Positions 18,173 through 26,349 of a stretch of 64,000 nt of DNA are shown here, piece after piece. The position numbers and the translations under genes were made by a program. The notes beneath the pieces are model-generated. The model worked only from the letters and a program-made list of their open reading frames with translations, made no database searches and was not told where the DNA came from. The stretch's first letter is position 1. Each line of letters opens with the position of its first letter. The stretch lies in contig CAVQAI010000011.1 in assembly GCA_963710495.1 (NCBI GenBank), positions 806,001 to 870,000 on the forward strand. The letters run 5' to 3'. This DNA comes from Bog-756 sp963710495 (GTDB lineage: Bacteria > Actinomycetota > Acidimicrobiia > Acidimicrobiales > RAAP-2).

Positions 18173-19577
18173 CGGCCCGAGATTGCCGCCGGGCGTCCGG
18201 CATGGCCAGCCTGAACCCCGGCGCCAGGGCGTCGAACACGGCGTTGAACTTGAGATTGGTCTCGGCCAGCTCGGTCCGCGGGTCCGATCCCTCGACGATG
18301 CCCACGCCGGCCGCCAGGTGGGCCGTCCGGTCCCGGATCGAGGCGGACCTGATCCCGAGCACCCACTTCCCGTCGCCGGCCGCATCGAGGTAACCGACCG
18401 GGCCGGCGTAACGGCCCCTGGACCGGGGCTCGAGCCGGTCGATGAGGGACCGGGCCGCCTCGGACGGGACACCCCCGACGGCCGGCGTCGGGTGGAGGGC
18501 CCCGACCAGCTCGAGGGCGGACGGAGCCGCCCGGCCGGGTATCGGGGCCAAGGTTCCGGCGAACGAGGTTCCCAGGTGGATGATGTTGTGCAAGTGCACC
18601 AAGTGGGGCCCGGACGGGACCTCGAGCTCCGAGCAGAGGGGACCGAGACGGTCGGCGATGGCGTCGGCCACCAACCGGTGTTCGGCCCCGTCCTTCTCGG
18701 AAGCCATGAGCTCGACCGGCAGAACGGACTCCTCCGTCGCCTCGGGCGATCGATTCGTCGTGCCGGCCAGCGGACGGCTCCGTACCCGGAGGCCGGCCCG
18801 TTCCACGAGCAGCTCGGGGCTGGCGCCGACGAACTGTCCCTCCGCACCGGGCATGGAGAAGACGGCACAGTCCGGCTCGAGCCGGTGCCAACGGCGCAAC
18901 AACCCGGCGATGTCGATGGCGTTCCCGGCGGTCAGCTCCATCTGGCGGGCCAAGACGACCTTGGCCAACCCTCCGCCGTGGATGGCGGCGAGGGCCTCGT
19001 CCACCATGGCTTCGAACGACTCCGAGGAATCCTCGGGCGAGCGCGGCGCGATGTGCGTGGGGGAGGTCGGCGGTGCGGTCCGACCAGCCGGCTCGCCCGA
19101 ACCGGAGCGCAGCCAAGGCCGGAGCCCTTCGGGACCGGTGGGGAGCTGCGCCCGTTCATGCGCCACCGCCGTGAACCACGCTTGGCCCGAGGCCTCGATG
19201 GCGATGATGACCTGCGGGATCGTGAGCGAGGCCGCCGCCGAGCGGTCGAAGGGCAGGGCACCGAAGGCCACGACCGGGCGGCCCACCCCGCCGCCCTTCC
19301 CGACTCGGCGGCCCGGCGGACTGCCTGCGGCGGCCTCGGCCGGTCCGATCCGGTCGTCGCAAGGCACGGAAGCCAGATGGCGGCCGACTTCTTCGAGGTC
19401 GGCCGGGACCTCGAGCCCGCCGGGCAGGGGAAGGGCAGCGGCGCAGCCGAGGCCGACCAGGACGCGACCCTCGCTGACGAAGACGATCCCGTCCGCCCCG
19501 GCCACGGCGAACGGGTCGAAGTCCGGATCGGGCTCGAACGGGAAGCGGGCTGCGACCAGATCCCCCGGGTGGGTCAT
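18165..19577 (-). CDS. menF: isochorismate synthase
   Basis: Converts chorismate to isochorismate, the first step of menaquinone synthesis. From ATG 19577 it has 470 aa. The chorismate-binding domain shows the general-base Lys region LAKVVLARQMEL, SRPLAGTTNRS, SEKDGAEHRLVADAI, LHPTPAVGG and the C-terminal YAGPVGYLDA. The N-terminal 170 residues are less conserved. MenF rather than EntC/DhbC is preferred because it is coupled to menG (ATGA overlap at 19574-19577), and menC lies elsewhere in the window. An Ala/Gly/Arg-rich insertion sits before the conserved domain. Confidence 0.92.
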   Translation of the reverse strand: MTHPGDLVAARFPFEPDPDFDPFAVAGADGIVFVSEGRVLVGLGCAAALPLPGGLEVPADLEEVGRHLASVPCDDRIGPAEAAAGSPPGRRVGKGGGVGRPVVAFGALPFDRSAAASLTIPQVIIAIEASGQAWFTAVAHERAQLPTGPEGLRPWLRSGSGEPAGRTAPPTSPTHIAPRSPEDSSESFEAMVDEALAAIHGGGLAKVVLARQMELTAGNAIDIAGLLRRWHRLEPDCAVFSMPGAEGQFVGASPELLVERAGLRVRSRPLAGTTNRSPEATEESVLPVELMASEKDGAEHRLVADAIADRLGPLCSELEVPSGPHLVHLHNIIHLGTSFAGTLAPIPGRAAPSALELVGALHPTPAVGGVPSEAARSLIDRLEPRSRGRYAGPVGYLDAAGDGKWVLGIRSASIRDRTAHLAAGVGIVEGSDPRTELAETNLKFNAVFDALAPGFRLAMPDARRQSRAVR

Positions 19578-20323
19578 CGGAGCCCCCGGCGAGTGGCGGT
19601 GATCAGCTGGCTGAGCCCGCCCGACACGGGGCGGCAGTTGACGGTCGAGAACCCAGAGGCATCGAGCATGGAGCGGAGCTCCGCCCGGGGCGGCAGGTAG
19701 GCGGTCGACTTCGGCAGGTAGCGGTAGGCGTCGGCATCGGAGACGAGGCCCCCGATGAGCGGCACCGCCTGGTGGAACCAGATGCGGTGACCGGCCCGCA
19801 GGGGCCCGCGTTCGGGTTCGGACACCTCGAGGAGGCTGATGCGACCTCCCGGCCGGACCACCCGGCCCAGTTCGCCGAAGACCGCGCCGAGATCGCTGAA
19901 GTTGCGCAGGGCGTAGCCGCACGTCACTCCGTCCACCGACCGATCGGCCAGCGGCAGGCGGGAGCCGTCGGCCTGGGCCAGTGGCGACCCGGCGTGGATG
20001 GCCGCCAGCATCCCGGCCGAGAGGTCCACCCCGAACGGGCACAGCCCGGCGCGGTCGAGGAGGACGAGGAAGTCCCCCGTGCCGCAGGCCAGGTCGAGGA
20101 CCCGCGAGGCTGGTGGCAGCCCGAGGGCACGGACCGCCTGGCGTCGCCACCGAAGGTCGAGCCCGAAGGTCATCATGCGGTTGACCAAGTCGTAGCGGGG
20201 GGCGATCACGTCGAACATCGCCCGGACCGTCTCGGTCTTCGCCTCACCCGTCGGCAGGTCCGTGGCCAAGCTGGGCGCCACCAGGCCGACAGCTCCCGGC
20301 CCGTTCGGTCCGGTCTCGATCAC
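19574..20323 (-). CDS. menG: demethylmenaquinone methyltransferase
   Basis: 249 aa UbiE/MenG methyltransferase, which methylates demethylmenaquinone with S-adenosylmethionine in the last step of menaquinone synthesis. Motifs: MFDVIAPRYDLVNRMMTFG, SAM motif I VLDLACGTGDF, VTCGYALRNFSD and RPGGRISLLEVSEP. It overlaps merR upstream (4 bp) and menF downstream (4 bp), making a tight three-gene operon. Confidence 0.95.
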   Translation of the reverse strand: MIETGPNGPGAVGLVAPSLATDLPTGEAKTETVRAMFDVIAPRYDLVNRMMTFGLDLRWRRQAVRALGLPPASRVLDLACGTGDFLVLLDRAGLCPFGVDLSAGMLAAIHAGSPLAQADGSRLPLADRSVDGVTCGYALRNFSDLGAVFGELGRVVRPGGRISLLEVSEPERGPLRAGHRIWFHQAVPLIGGLVSDADAYRYLPKSTAYLPPRAELRSMLDASGFSTVNCRPVSGGLSQLITATRRGLR

Positions 20324-21234
20324 CGGGGCAGCGCCATGTCGGTCTCGTCCGTCCCGACCACGGTGTCGGCGACGCCATCGGCGTCCGCTCCGATCTGGTC
20401 GTGCACGGCTCGGCGTTCCGCCGGGGACCCCACCCGCTCGACATGGTCGAGGGCCGCCTTGACCAGCGTCCGGGTGAAATGGTGCCCTACCAGGGCGTTG
20501 ACCGCCGGCAGGAGCTCGGCGTAGGCCTGGAGGAGTCCCTCGACGTCCGGCTCGCCAGAGGTCGCCGTCGGGGAGGGCCCGCCCGTCTTCGGCGACCGGC
20601 CCTGCCGGAGCGGCTCCCGGATGTGGGCCGAGAACATGGCCACGGCCTCGGCGGCCACCGCTTCGGTGGCCTGGTGGTGGCGGCGGGCCAGGTCGAGCAG
20701 GGCCGAGAGGGGGATGCCCCAGTCGAGCAGCGTCAGTCCGGCCCGGGCGGCCTCGACGTCCTCCTGGGTGTAGCGAGCGTCACCCCCGATCCGCCGGGGG
20801 ACCAGCAACCCCTCGGCCTCGACGGCCTTGAGGACCGCCAGCGGCACCCCGGTGGCGTCGGCCAGCTCGGCCAGCGTGAGCGTCCGGTCACCGGCGGGCC
20901 CGTCGCCCGGGTTCCCGGTCGGTCCAAGGGAGGGCACCGGTCCCGCCGCGGTCCGCACCGGTCCCGAATGGTCGTTGACACCGGACAGCTCGGCCAGCAG
21001 GGCTTCGTCGGCGGCGTCGAGCTCCCCCGATACGAGCCGGGCGATGGTGGCCAAGCTGAAGCCGCGTTGTTGCAAGGCCCGGATGCGCTCGAGTCGGGCC
21101 TCGTGGGCATCGTCGTACCAGGCGACCCGGCCCTCCCGGCGGGGCGGGTCCAGGAGGCCCTTGTTCTGGTAGTAGCGGATGGTGTCGACCGAGACCCCGG
21201 CCCGGGTCGACAGCTGTTCGACCCGCATCTCCAT
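20320..21234 (-). CDS. MerR-family transcriptional regulator with two HTH regions, upstream of menG-menF
   Basis: 304 aa. Residues 3-70 are a MerR winged helix (VSVDTIRYYQNKGLLDP, then ARLERIRALQQRGFSLATIA). A second helix-turn-helix-like segment (about 118-185, LTLAELADATGVPLAVLKAV and DARYTQEDVEAAR) makes it longer than classic MerR proteins. No Cys cluster for metal sensing is seen. As the first gene of the operon it probably regulates itself and the two menaquinone genes; this is inference. ATG 21234 lies 6 bases after a TAGAAT element, so the mRNA is probably leaderless. Confidence 0.85.
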   Translation of the reverse strand: MEMRVEQLSTRAGVSVDTIRYYQNKGLLDPPRREGRVAWYDDAHEARLERIRALQQRGFSLATIARLVSGELDAADEALLAELSGVNDHSGPVRTAAGPVPSLGPTGNPGDGPAGDRTLTLAELADATGVPLAVLKAVEAEGLLVPRRIGGDARYTQEDVEAARAGLTLLDWGIPLSALLDLARRHHQATEAVAAEAVAMFSAHIREPLRQGRSPKTGGPSPTATSGEPDVEGLLQAYAELLPAVNALVGHHFTRTLVKAALDHVERVGSPAERRAVHDQIGADADGVADTVVGTDETDMALPR

Positions 21235-21240
21235 GGGCTC

Positions 21241-21269
21241 ATTCTAGGAGTGATCGCTCGTATTGTCCG
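21241..21269 (-). promoter_or_regulatory. promoter of the merR-menG-menF operon
   Basis: Reverse strand: CGGACA (-35, 21264-21269), a 17-base spacer, TAGAAT (-10, 21241-21246), then 6 bases to ATG 21234. The best-formed promoter in the window. Confidence 0.65.
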
Positions 21270-21273
21270 AGCG
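21248..21273. promoter_or_regulatory. inverted repeats within the merR promoter, possible operator
   Basis: A near-palindrome GAGTGATCGCTC (21248-21259) fills the -35/-10 spacer. An overlapping perfect inverted repeat CGCTCG-N7-CGAGCG spans 21255-21273. MerR proteins bind dyads between -35 and -10, so self-regulation is plausible; the 17-bp spacer is shorter than the 19-20 bp usual for classic MerR activation. Confidence 0.4.
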
Positions 21274-21357
21274 AATGGTCATCGGGCCGTTGGTGGCCGG
21301 TCGGCACCCGTCGGTCCAGGTCCGTGCGGTGCGCCCACCCGGCTGCCGGGCTGCCGG

Positions 21358-21813
21358 TCAGTGGAAGTAGCGGTAGACGACCTGGGCGACGCAGCTGGGC
21401 TTCTGCGACCCTTCGGTCTCGAAAGTGAGGTCGAGCTCGACCTGCACGCCACCCGAGACGTCCTCCACACCGGCCACCGCCACCCCGAGCCTCAAGTTGC
21501 TGTCCACCGGCACCGGAGCGGGGAAGCGGACCTTGTTGCACCCGTAGTTGATGCCCATCGACGCCCCCTCGACCACGAGGACCTCCCCGAGGTACACCGG
21601 GGCCAACGAGAGGGTCAGGTAGCCGTGGGCGATGGCCTTTCCGAACGGACCCGTGGCGGCCCGTTCGGGGTCGACATGGATCCACTGGTGGTCCCCGGTT
21701 GCCTCGGCGAAGAGGTTGATCTTCTTCTGATCGATCCGGTGCCATTCGCTGTAGCCGAGGTGCTGTCCGACCAGATCGTGGAATTTGTCGATGCCCTTCA
21801 CGGTGGTAGCCAT
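21358..21813 (-). CDS. MaoC-like dehydratase (NodN type)
   Basis: 151 aa hot-dog-fold protein: GYSEWHRIDQKKINLFAEATGDHQWIH is split here as the start of the fold (about residues 17-45), followed by the catalytic-type Asp-His in TGDHQWIHVDPE and AHGYLTLSLAP. These enzymes hydrate enoyl-CoA thioesters or are related to them; the exact substrate is unknown. ATG 21813 is preceded at 6 bases by TACAGT, which fits a leaderless start, and the longer frame up to 21924 is not needed. Confidence 0.85.
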   Translation of the reverse strand: MATTVKGIDKFHDLVGQHLGYSEWHRIDQKKINLFAEATGDHQWIHVDPERAATGPFGKAIAHGYLTLSLAPVYLGEVLVVEGASMGINYGCNKVRFPAPVPVDSNLRLGVAVAGVEDVSGGVQVELDLTFETEGSQKPSCVAQVVYRYFH

Positions 21814-21819
21814 GCACCG

Positions 21820-21825
21820 ACTGTA
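21820..21825 (-). promoter_or_regulatory. -10 element of the MaoC-like gene (leaderless)
   Basis: TACAGT on the reverse strand with 6 bases to ATG 21813. Confidence 0.4.
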
Positions 21826-21946
21826 GGGGAGGGACCCGAGAGCGGACCAGCGCAGGGGAGCGCCCGGTTCGCCCGTCGGGGTGCCCGGTGCAGGTGAGGC
21901 ATTCCTTGCTCGTGAGGTCAGCACCTCCTCAGCGATGGGTGCTCGG

Positions 21947-21952
21947 TACGCT
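21947..21952 (+). promoter_or_regulatory. -10 element of the VIT-family gene (leaderless)
   Basis: TACGCT with 6 bases to GTG 21959; this selects 21959 over the in-frame ATG at 21935. Confidence 0.4.
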
Positions 21953-21958
21953 GATCTC

Positions 21959-22651
21959 GTGGCACTCGAACACCATCATCGGAACCTGCAAGGAGGAGGG
22001 GCGCGCGCCGCCGTCTTCGGGATCAGCGACGGCCTCGTCTCGAACATCGCCCTCATCCTCGGAATGGCCGGAGCCCACGCCTCGGCGGGCGCCGTGCGGC
22101 TGGCGGGATTGGCCGGCCTCATCGGCGGCGCGTTCTCGATGGCCACCGGCGAGTACGTGTCCATGCGTGCCCAGTCCGAGCTCATGCAGCGCGAGCTCGA
22201 TGTCGAGCGCGAGGCCATCCACCACGATCCCGAAGACGAGCGCAGGGAGCTGGCTGCCATCTACGAGAGCCGAGGCCTCGATGCCGGGCTGGCCGAAGAG
22301 TTGTCGGGGAAGATGATGCGCAGTCCCGAGCTCGCCCTCGAGACCCACGCCCGCGAGGAGTTGGGGATCAACCCCGACCAAACCGGGAACCCCTGGCAGG
22401 CCGCGGGCTCGTCCTTCGTGAGCTTCGCCATCGGAGCGGTCGTTCCGCTCCTGCCGTGGCTCGTGGGGCAGGGATCGACCGCCACCAGATGGTCGATCGT
22501 GCTCGGGGCGTTCGCCGCGTTCGGCGTGGGGGCCGGCCTGGCCCATTTCACCGGTCGATCGTGGCTGTGGTCGGCCTTCCGCCAGCTGCTGATCTCAGCC
22601 ATCGCCGCCACGGTGACCTATTCGATCGGGCACACCATCGGTCTCGGGTGA
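21959..22651 (+). CDS. VIT1/CCC1-family metal (Fe2+/Mn2+) transporter
   Basis: 230 aa from GTG 21959, beginning with the typical LEHHHRNLQGGGARAAVFG. The first two helices hold GISDGLVSNIALILGMAG and FSMATGEYVSMRAQSE, followed by a cytoplasmic helical metal-binding domain rich in Glu (ELDVEREAIHHDPEDERREL) and three C-terminal helices. Members move Fe2+ or Mn2+ out of the cytosol. Its stop lies 7 bp from the stop of the convergent mshD. Confidence 0.92.
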   Translation: MALEHHHRNLQGGGARAAVFGISDGLVSNIALILGMAGAHASAGAVRLAGLAGLIGGAFSMATGEYVSMRAQSELMQRELDVEREAIHHDPEDERRELAAIYESRGLDAGLAEELSGKMMRSPELALETHAREELGINPDQTGNPWQAAGSSFVSFAIGAVVPLLPWLVGQGSTATRWSIVLGAFAAFGVGAGLAHFTGRSWLWSAFRQLLISAIAATVTYSIGHTIGLG

Positions 22652-22658
22652 ACGCGTC

Positions 22659-23609
22659 TCAGACGGTGCCGACGTAGGCCCGGTCGACGTGATGGTCACT
22701 GAAGCCCATCGATCGATACATGGCGGTCGCCTGCCGGTTGCGCCCGTCCACATAGAGCATTCCGGTTCGCAGGCCGCGTCCGGCCAGCCAATCGAGGCCC
22801 GCCAGCGTCAGCGCCCGACCCCAACCGCGGCCCTGGTAGTCCGGGTCGACGCTGATGACGTAGATCTCGCCCATCGGGGGATCGGTGCCGGCATGCACCT
22901 TGGTCCAGCAGGATCCGGCGATTCGCCCGTCCGCCTCGAGCAGCAGGAAGCCGGCCGGGTCGAACCACGGCTCCCGCTCGCGTTCGAGCAGCCGGGGCAG
23001 CTCCCACTGGCCCTGTTCGGGGTGGTCGGCGAAGGCCCGGTTGTTGCTGGCGAGCCACGCGGCCTCGTCGAGCCCGGGCCGGAATGGTCGGGTCGAGATC
23101 GTCGCCGCCTTCCCCCCCGACAGGTGTCCGGGCACGGGGAGGGGGCACCGCATCTGGACGAGGTCCCGCTCGATGCGCAAGCCGTGGGCCGAAGCGCGGG
23201 CGTCATCGGCGGGCAAGGCCCGGGCCGCCCAGTAGCGCAACGTGCCACCTGACCTGGTCCGGACCTCGCCGATGGCGGTGGCCAGCAGGGCGTCGGCGAT
23301 CGTCGAACGGGCCTCGGTGGCGGGATCGACGACCAGCTCGACGGCGTAGACCCGCCGCGACCTGTTGCCCTCGATCTGGGCGTACCCGCTCAGACCCGGT
23401 CGCCCGGCCTGGCGGGCGACCACGCCGACGAAGAGATGGTCAGCACCGGTCGGAGCTCCGCGCTCGGACGCCTGGAGGAGGGCCAGCCGCTTCTGCTCGC
23501 TGAGGGCGGGATGGCCGCGCGCTTCGGAGGTGCGGTGGAGGAGTGTGGTGATCTCTTCCTCGAGCGTGGGTCCCGGCGCGGTCACGACCGTCAGGTCCAG
23601 GTCCTCCAT
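22659..23609 (-). CDS. mshD: mycothiol synthase
   Basis: 316 aa with two GNAT domains. The C-terminal active domain has NNRAFADHPEQGQW, REREPWFDPAGFLLLE, GEIYVISVDPDYQGRGWG and LYVDGRNRQATAMYRSMGF, all characteristic of MshD. It acetylates Cys-GlcN-Ins to form mycothiol, the main thiol of Actinobacteria. The start is 6 bases after a reverse TAGCGT; it is divergent from nth with only 29 bp between the two start codons. Confidence 0.95.
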   Translation of the reverse strand: MEDLDLTVVTAPGPTLEEEITTLLHRTSEARGHPALSEQKRLALLQASERGAPTGADHLFVGVVARQAGRPGLSGYAQIEGNRSRRVYAVELVVDPATEARSTIADALLATAIGEVRTRSGGTLRYWAARALPADDARASAHGLRIERDLVQMRCPLPVPGHLSGGKAATISTRPFRPGLDEAAWLASNNRAFADHPEQGQWELPRLLEREREPWFDPAGFLLLEADGRIAGSCWTKVHAGTDPPMGEIYVISVDPDYQGRGWGRALTLAGLDWLAGRGLRTGMLYVDGRNRQATAMYRSMGFSDHHVDRAYVGTV

Positions 23610-23615
23610 GCGTGC

Positions 23616-23631
23616 ACGCTACCGGTAGTCT
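23616..23631. promoter_or_regulatory. back-to-back -10 elements of mshD (-) and nth (+) around a palindrome
   Basis: The palindrome CTACCGGTAG (23619-23628) supplies the first three bases of both -10 boxes: TAGTCT (23626-23631, forward, 7 bases before nth ATG 23639) and TAGCGT (23616-23621, reverse, 6 bases before mshD ATG 23609). The two boxes are separated by 4 bp, so the polymerases cannot bind together. Confidence 0.5.
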
Positions 23632-23638
23632 GCTGCCG

Positions 23639-24304
23639 ATGGCCCGACCACGATCCCCGGCCGGGCGCGCCAGGACGGCCAACGCGCGGCTCGCCGAGAT
23701 CTATCCCGGGACGGCCAACGAGCTGTGCGCGCTCGAACATGACGGCCCCTTCCAACTACTCGTGGCCACGATCCTGTCGGCGCAGTGCACCGATGAGCGC
23801 GTCAACATGACCACCCCCGCGCTGTTCGCCCGCTATCCCGGCCCGCTGTCGCTGGCCGCCGCCGACCGGATCGAGCTCGAGACGCTCGTTCGCCCGACCG
23901 GATTCTTCAGGTCGAAGTCGGCCAGCCTGGTGGGTATGGCGACCGCGTTGGTCGACCGGTTCGACGGTGAGGTGCCGAGCGCCATGTCCGACTTGGTGAC
24001 CTTGCCGGGTGTCGGCCGCAAGACGGCCAATGTGGTGCGAAGCGTGGCGTTCGGGCTCCCGGGACTGCCGGTCGACACGCATGTGCTGCGCCTGTCACGG
24101 CGTCTCGGCCTGACCGACGAGACCGATCCGGTCAAGGTCGAGCTGGCGCTGAACGCCCTCGTGCCGGCGGCGGAGCGGGGCTCGTTCAGCCTGCGCCTCA
24201 TCTTGCACGGACGGGCCATCTGCCAAGCGCGCCGCCCGCGCTGCGAGAGCTGCATCCTTTCCGACTTCTGTCCATCCGCCACGGTCCGCGCCGTTGCGGG
24301 CTGA
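23639..24304 (+). CDS. nth: endonuclease III
   Basis: DNA glycosylase/AP lyase that removes oxidised pyrimidines. 221 aa from ATG 23639. The HhH motif with the catalytic Lys is LPGVGRKTANVV, the catalytic Asp is in VDTHVLRLSRRLGL, and the [4Fe-4S] cluster has the exact C-X6-C-X2-C-X5-C spacing at the C-terminus (CQARRPRCESCILSDFC). The in-frame ATG at 23612 is upstream of the -10 element and is rejected. Confidence 0.96.
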   Translation: MARPRSPAGRARTANARLAEIYPGTANELCALEHDGPFQLLVATILSAQCTDERVNMTTPALFARYPGPLSLAAADRIELETLVRPTGFFRSKSASLVGMATALVDRFDGEVPSAMSDLVTLPGVGRKTANVVRSVAFGLPGLPVDTHVLRLSRRLGLTDETDPVKVELALNALVPAAERGSFSLRLILHGRAICQARRPRCESCILSDFCPSATVRAVAG

Positions 24305-24385
24305 CCGAGGTGCGGCATGAAACTGGCGCAGGAGCTGTCAGTTATCACCGGGCGAACATCGACAACCCACCACGACCGGGAGCGA

Positions 24386-24421
24386 CGATGACACCACCTG
24401 TTGTCATCGTGATTGTCATCG
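24386..24421. repeat. inverted and direct 8-bp repeats
   Basis: CGATGACA - 8 bases - TGTCATCG - 4 bases - TGTCATCG. The direct pair is extended to TTGTCATCG (24401-24409, 24413-24421). It may be a protein-binding site; no adjoining promoter is obvious. Confidence 0.45.
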
Positions 24422-24624
24422 AATCGGTGGTGCCGCTCCTCGGTGAACGTCGCCCGTCGCTACCAGGATCTTCGGAAACGAATGCGTCCGAGGTCGGCGG
24501 AAGCCGGAAGTGGCTGACTGGTAATGGTGTACAAAACGTGATGTTCTGGTTACTTCGGAACCGGTTCCCGCCAACTGGTTCCGCTGAGCGGTGTTCGGGA
24601 TCCGCCGCCCGACCCGCTCCCGCG

Positions 24625-24647
24625 AAGGCACCCTTCGGGGTGCCTTT
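24625..24647 (+). terminator. strong hairpin terminator (9-bp stem, UUCG loop)
   Basis: AAGGCACCC-TTCG-GGGTGCCTT: a perfect 9-bp stem closed by a stable TTCG tetraloop. The stem ends in TTT on the forward strand. It lies 320 bp after nth. Confidence 0.7.
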
Positions 24648-24706
24648 GCGCGTCCCTGGATCGCCACCCATGGAGGGGCCCCGGGGCGAGGCGGGCGGGC
24701 GGACGC

Positions 24707-24904
24707 TCAGCGGCGTCCAAGGTGCTTGGCCAACCGGGCCAGGCGCCGGTTGGCGGTGGTGAGGGCGCGCTCGATGGCGAACAGCTCCCTCGCCGTCTCG
24801 CCGTCCTTGGCCGTGTGGGCGGCGTCGGCGTGGGCGGTCACCCGGCGGGTCAGCTCGTCGAGGGCGGTGGCGAGGGAGGAAAGCTCTGCTGCGGGGGACG
24901 GCAT
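24707..24904 (-). CDS. small helical hypothetical protein
   Basis: 65 aa from ATG 24904, almost all amphipathic helix with heptad-like spacing of Leu/Ala (LSSLATALDELTRRVTAHAD) and a basic C-terminus (RRLARLAKHLGRR). Strong G/C third-position bias supports coding. Similar short coiled-coil proteins are seen in other actinobacteria but no function is known to me. ATG 24961 in the same frame would add 19 residues without helix character. It is divergent from hisD. Confidence 0.55.
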   Translation of the reverse strand: MPSPAAELSSLATALDELTRRVTAHADAAHTAKDGETARELFAIERALTTANRRLARLAKHLGRR

Positions 24905-25035
24905 CGGGCGATCATGGCATTCGTCGGACCGGTGATCACGTCCCGGGGCGGTCGGCGCCATCTGAGGCGGTCGGTGGAATCCCCGGCCGGCAGGGACGGG
25001 TCCCGGCCGGAGGCCGAATTCGACAATTGGTCCGG

Positions 25036-25041
25036 TAGAAT
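25036..25041 (+). promoter_or_regulatory. -10 element of the his operon
   Basis: TAGAAT, 9 bases before hisD ATG 25051. No -35 recognised at 16-18 bp. No leader peptide with His codons or other attenuator is visible. Confidence 0.5.
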
Positions 25042-25050
25042 CAGCTTCCA

Positions 25051-26349
25051 ATGGGACTTCGTCGCGTTGATGCCCGCGGACTCGACGGCCGACCCCCGTT
25101 GGAGGCGGTGCTGGCGCGGCCGGCCGACGGGCCGGACCGGGTGTCGGCGGCCGTGGAGTCCGTCCTCGCCGACGTCCGCCGGGACGGTGACCGGGCTCTG
25201 CGGCGTCTGACCCGGCGGTTCGACGGAGTCGAGGTCGAGGAGCTCCGGGTGGCCCCGGCGGACGTGGATGCGGCTCTGGGACGAATTCCGGGCGATCTCC
25301 GGGAGGCGCTCGAACTGGCGCACGAGCGGATCGCCGCCTACCACGTGCACGAGTCCGGCGGTAAGGAACCGGACGACTTCGAGTCGGGCGGCGTCACCGT
25401 CCGCCATCTGCGCCGGCCGGTGGCCCGGGCCGGATGTTACGCACCCGGCGGCCGGGCCCGCTATCCGTCGACCGTCCTCATGTGCGCGGTGCCCGCCCAG
25501 GTCGCCGGCGTGGAACGCATCGTCTTGTGCGTGCCCCCGGCGGCCGACGGCCGGGTGGACGACGCCTCGCTGGCCGCGGCCGCCATCGCCGGTGTCGACG
25601 AGGTCTACCGCGTGGGTGGGGCCCAGGCCATCGCCGCCATGGCCTTCGGCACCGAGTCGATCGCACCGGTCGACGTGGTCGTCGGACCGGGGAACCGCTA
25701 CGTGGCCGAGGCCAAGCGCCAGGTCTCGGGCGTGGTCGGTGTCCCCTCTGCTTTCGCCGGCCCGTCCGAGGTGGTGGTCATCGCGGGACCGTGGACACCA
25801 CCCGCCCTGGCCGCCATCGACCTGGTGGTCCAAGCCGAGCACGGGCCCGACGGATCGGCCTGGTTGGTGACATGGTCGGAGCTCGTGGCCGACGCGGTGG
25901 ACCGGCAAGTCGACCGCCTGGTGGCGAGCTCGCCCCGCCGAGCCGACTTGGAGGCGACATTGCAGACGGGCGGGCACGCCGTGTTGGTGGACGGGCCCGA
26001 ACAGGCCTGCGCCGTGGCCAATGCGGTGGCTCCCGAGCACCTCGAGATCCTCACCGACGACGCCGACACCTTGCTGCCCCTGGTCGACTCGGCCGGCGCC
26101 GTCTTCCTCGGGCCGATGTCGCCGGCCAGCATGGGCGACTACCTGGCCGGACCAAATCACGTGCTCCCGACCAATCGGTCCGCCCGGTTCGCCAGTGCGC
26201 TGCGGGTGGATGACTTCGTGCGCCACATCCACGCCGTGACGGTGACCAAACCCGCGCTCGAGGCCATGGGACCGGCACTGGTCACGCTGGCCGAGACCGA
26301 GGGGCTCCCCGCGCACGCCGAGTCGGTGAGGATGCGATGCACGGACTAG
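25051..26349 (+). CDS. hisD: histidinol dehydrogenase
   Basis: 432 aa. NAD-dependent four-electron oxidation of histidinol to histidine. Motifs: RAGCYAPGGRARYPSTVLM, VDEVYRVGGAQAIAAMAFGT, VVGPGNRYVAEAKRQV, the zinc/catalytic region AEHGPDGSAWL and the C-terminal SMGDYLAGPNHVLPT. First gene of hisD-C-B-H-A-F; it overlaps hisC by 13 bp. Confidence 0.97.
   Translation: MGLRRVDARGLDGRPPLEAVLARPADGPDRVSAAVESVLADVRRDGDRALRRLTRRFDGVEVEELRVAPADVDAALGRIPGDLREALELAHERIAAYHVHESGGKEPDDFESGGVTVRHLRRPVARAGCYAPGGRARYPSTVLMCAVPAQVAGVERIVLCVPPAADGRVDDASLAAAAIAGVDEVYRVGGAQAIAAMAFGTESIAPVDVVVGPGNRYVAEAKRQVSGVVGVPSAFAGPSEVVVIAGPWTPPALAAIDLVVQAEHGPDGSAWLVTWSELVADAVDRQVDRLVASSPRRADLEATLQTGGHAVLVDGPEQACAVANAVAPEHLEILTDDADTLLPLVDSAGAVFLGPMSPASMGDYLAGPNHVLPTNRSARFASALRVDDFVRHIHAVTVTKPALEAMGPALVTLAETEGLPAHAESVRMRCTD

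Larger units (their letters stand above)
24305..24706. other. 402-bp gene-free region with inverted repeats and a strong terminator
   Basis: No convincing protein gene. It is less GC-rich than its surroundings. It holds CGATGACA (24386-24393) with two TGTCATCG copies (24402-24409 and 24414-24421), a 12-bp palindrome GGAACCGGTTCC (24557-24568) with a further pairing copy GGTTCCG (24577-24583), and the 9-bp UUCG terminator at 24625-24647. It could be the nth 3' UTR or a small RNA gene. Confidence 0.5.
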
